The position numbers were made by a program, and so were the translations under genes. Shown piece after piece: positions 46,102-46,434 of a DNA stretch of 46,434 nt. The DNA comes from Acanthaster planci (taxonomy: Eukaryota; Echinodermata; Asteroidea; Valvatida; Acanthasteridae), in the NCBI RefSeq assembly GCF_001949145.1, contig NW_019091495.1, positions 1,174,994-1,221,427 on the forward strand. Direction: 5' to 3'. The notes under the pieces were generated by a model. It had not been told where the DNA came from. It saw nothing but the letters and a program-made list of their open reading frames with translations, and searched no databases. Position 1 is the stretch's first letter. Each line of letters starts with the position of its first letter.

Positions 46102-46434
46102 CTGCAAAGTTCAAACAAAGATAAGACAAGTTCTGGATGGGTGATGGAACTGCAAAACCCTGCAAAGACCTACCTGTGTACCCATAGCAACCAAAGAACT
46201 CCATGCATGACCATCGGCTCTGGTACATGTACCAATGCATACTATGGTGCACGCTGCTTTTCACATGTACAACTACACATACATGTATATGTACCCCTAG
46301 TTATCTCTTAAATCAAACAGAATCAGTGATTGAGGTGTTATAAAACAAGCACACATACATGTATGGACTGCTTTATCTCATTCTCCTTAAGAAAACAGAA
46401 TTCTCAACAGATAACCTCGGGAGGATGGTTTTAG

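Overview
The window looks like a piece of a nuclear genome from an invertebrate animal, most likely marine. The genes have introns with GT..AG borders and long AT-rich non-coding stretches. Short interspersed elements, cut-and-paste DNA transposons and one retroelement scrap are present. The motif ACATGTA recurs, especially in the right half. I cannot fix the phylum from sequence alone; an echinoderm, hemichordate, amphioxus or lophotrochozoan would all fit.

Three genes are solid. (1) A single-exon class A G-protein-coupled receptor of the GPR161 type lies at 18047-19135 (+), followed closely by a poly(A) signal. (2) A cyclic nucleotide-gated (CNG) cation channel can be rebuilt completely on the minus strand at 34362-27256: 12 exons, all joins in phase, 832 residues. 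(3) The last four coding exons of an SLC15A4-type proton-coupled peptide/histidine transporter run on the minus strand from 46101 to 39440; its 5' exons lie beyond the right edge.

Layout. 1-2774 is non-coding or unassigned. 2775-4655 is a 48-bp minisatellite with higher-order structure. 4656-6892 holds nothing I recognise. 6894-9530 has a tRNA-derived SINE head, hairpins, two weak candidate exons (one anaphylatoxin-like) and a 615-bp TTAA-flanked MITE. 9531-18046 is unassigned apart from a 421-bp assembly gap (14893-15313) and a cluster of open frames near 13.1-13.7 kb. The GPCR follows, then about 8 kb without a firm gene. The CNG gene carries a hAT MITE with a perfect 8-bp target duplication in one intron. 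34.4-39.4 kb contains weak ORFs and two foldback elements. The SLC15A4 gene is swollen by an 18-bp tandem repeat, a LINE reverse-transcriptase remnant and a 1763-bp Tc1/mariner-type transposon with 245-bp inverted repeats.

The three genes do not form a pathway or operon. In known relatives, GPR161 raises cAMP, CNG channels are opened by cGMP or cAMP, and SLC15A4 works in lysosomal membranes; a functional link here would be speculation. The points most worth a second look are the CNG channel's unusual selectivity filter (Leu-Ile-Gly-Asp-Val) with mixed alpha- and beta-subunit features, and the receptor's Asn at position 2.50 with a very short tail ending in a PKA-type site. I saw no clear evidence of a wholly new biological system.
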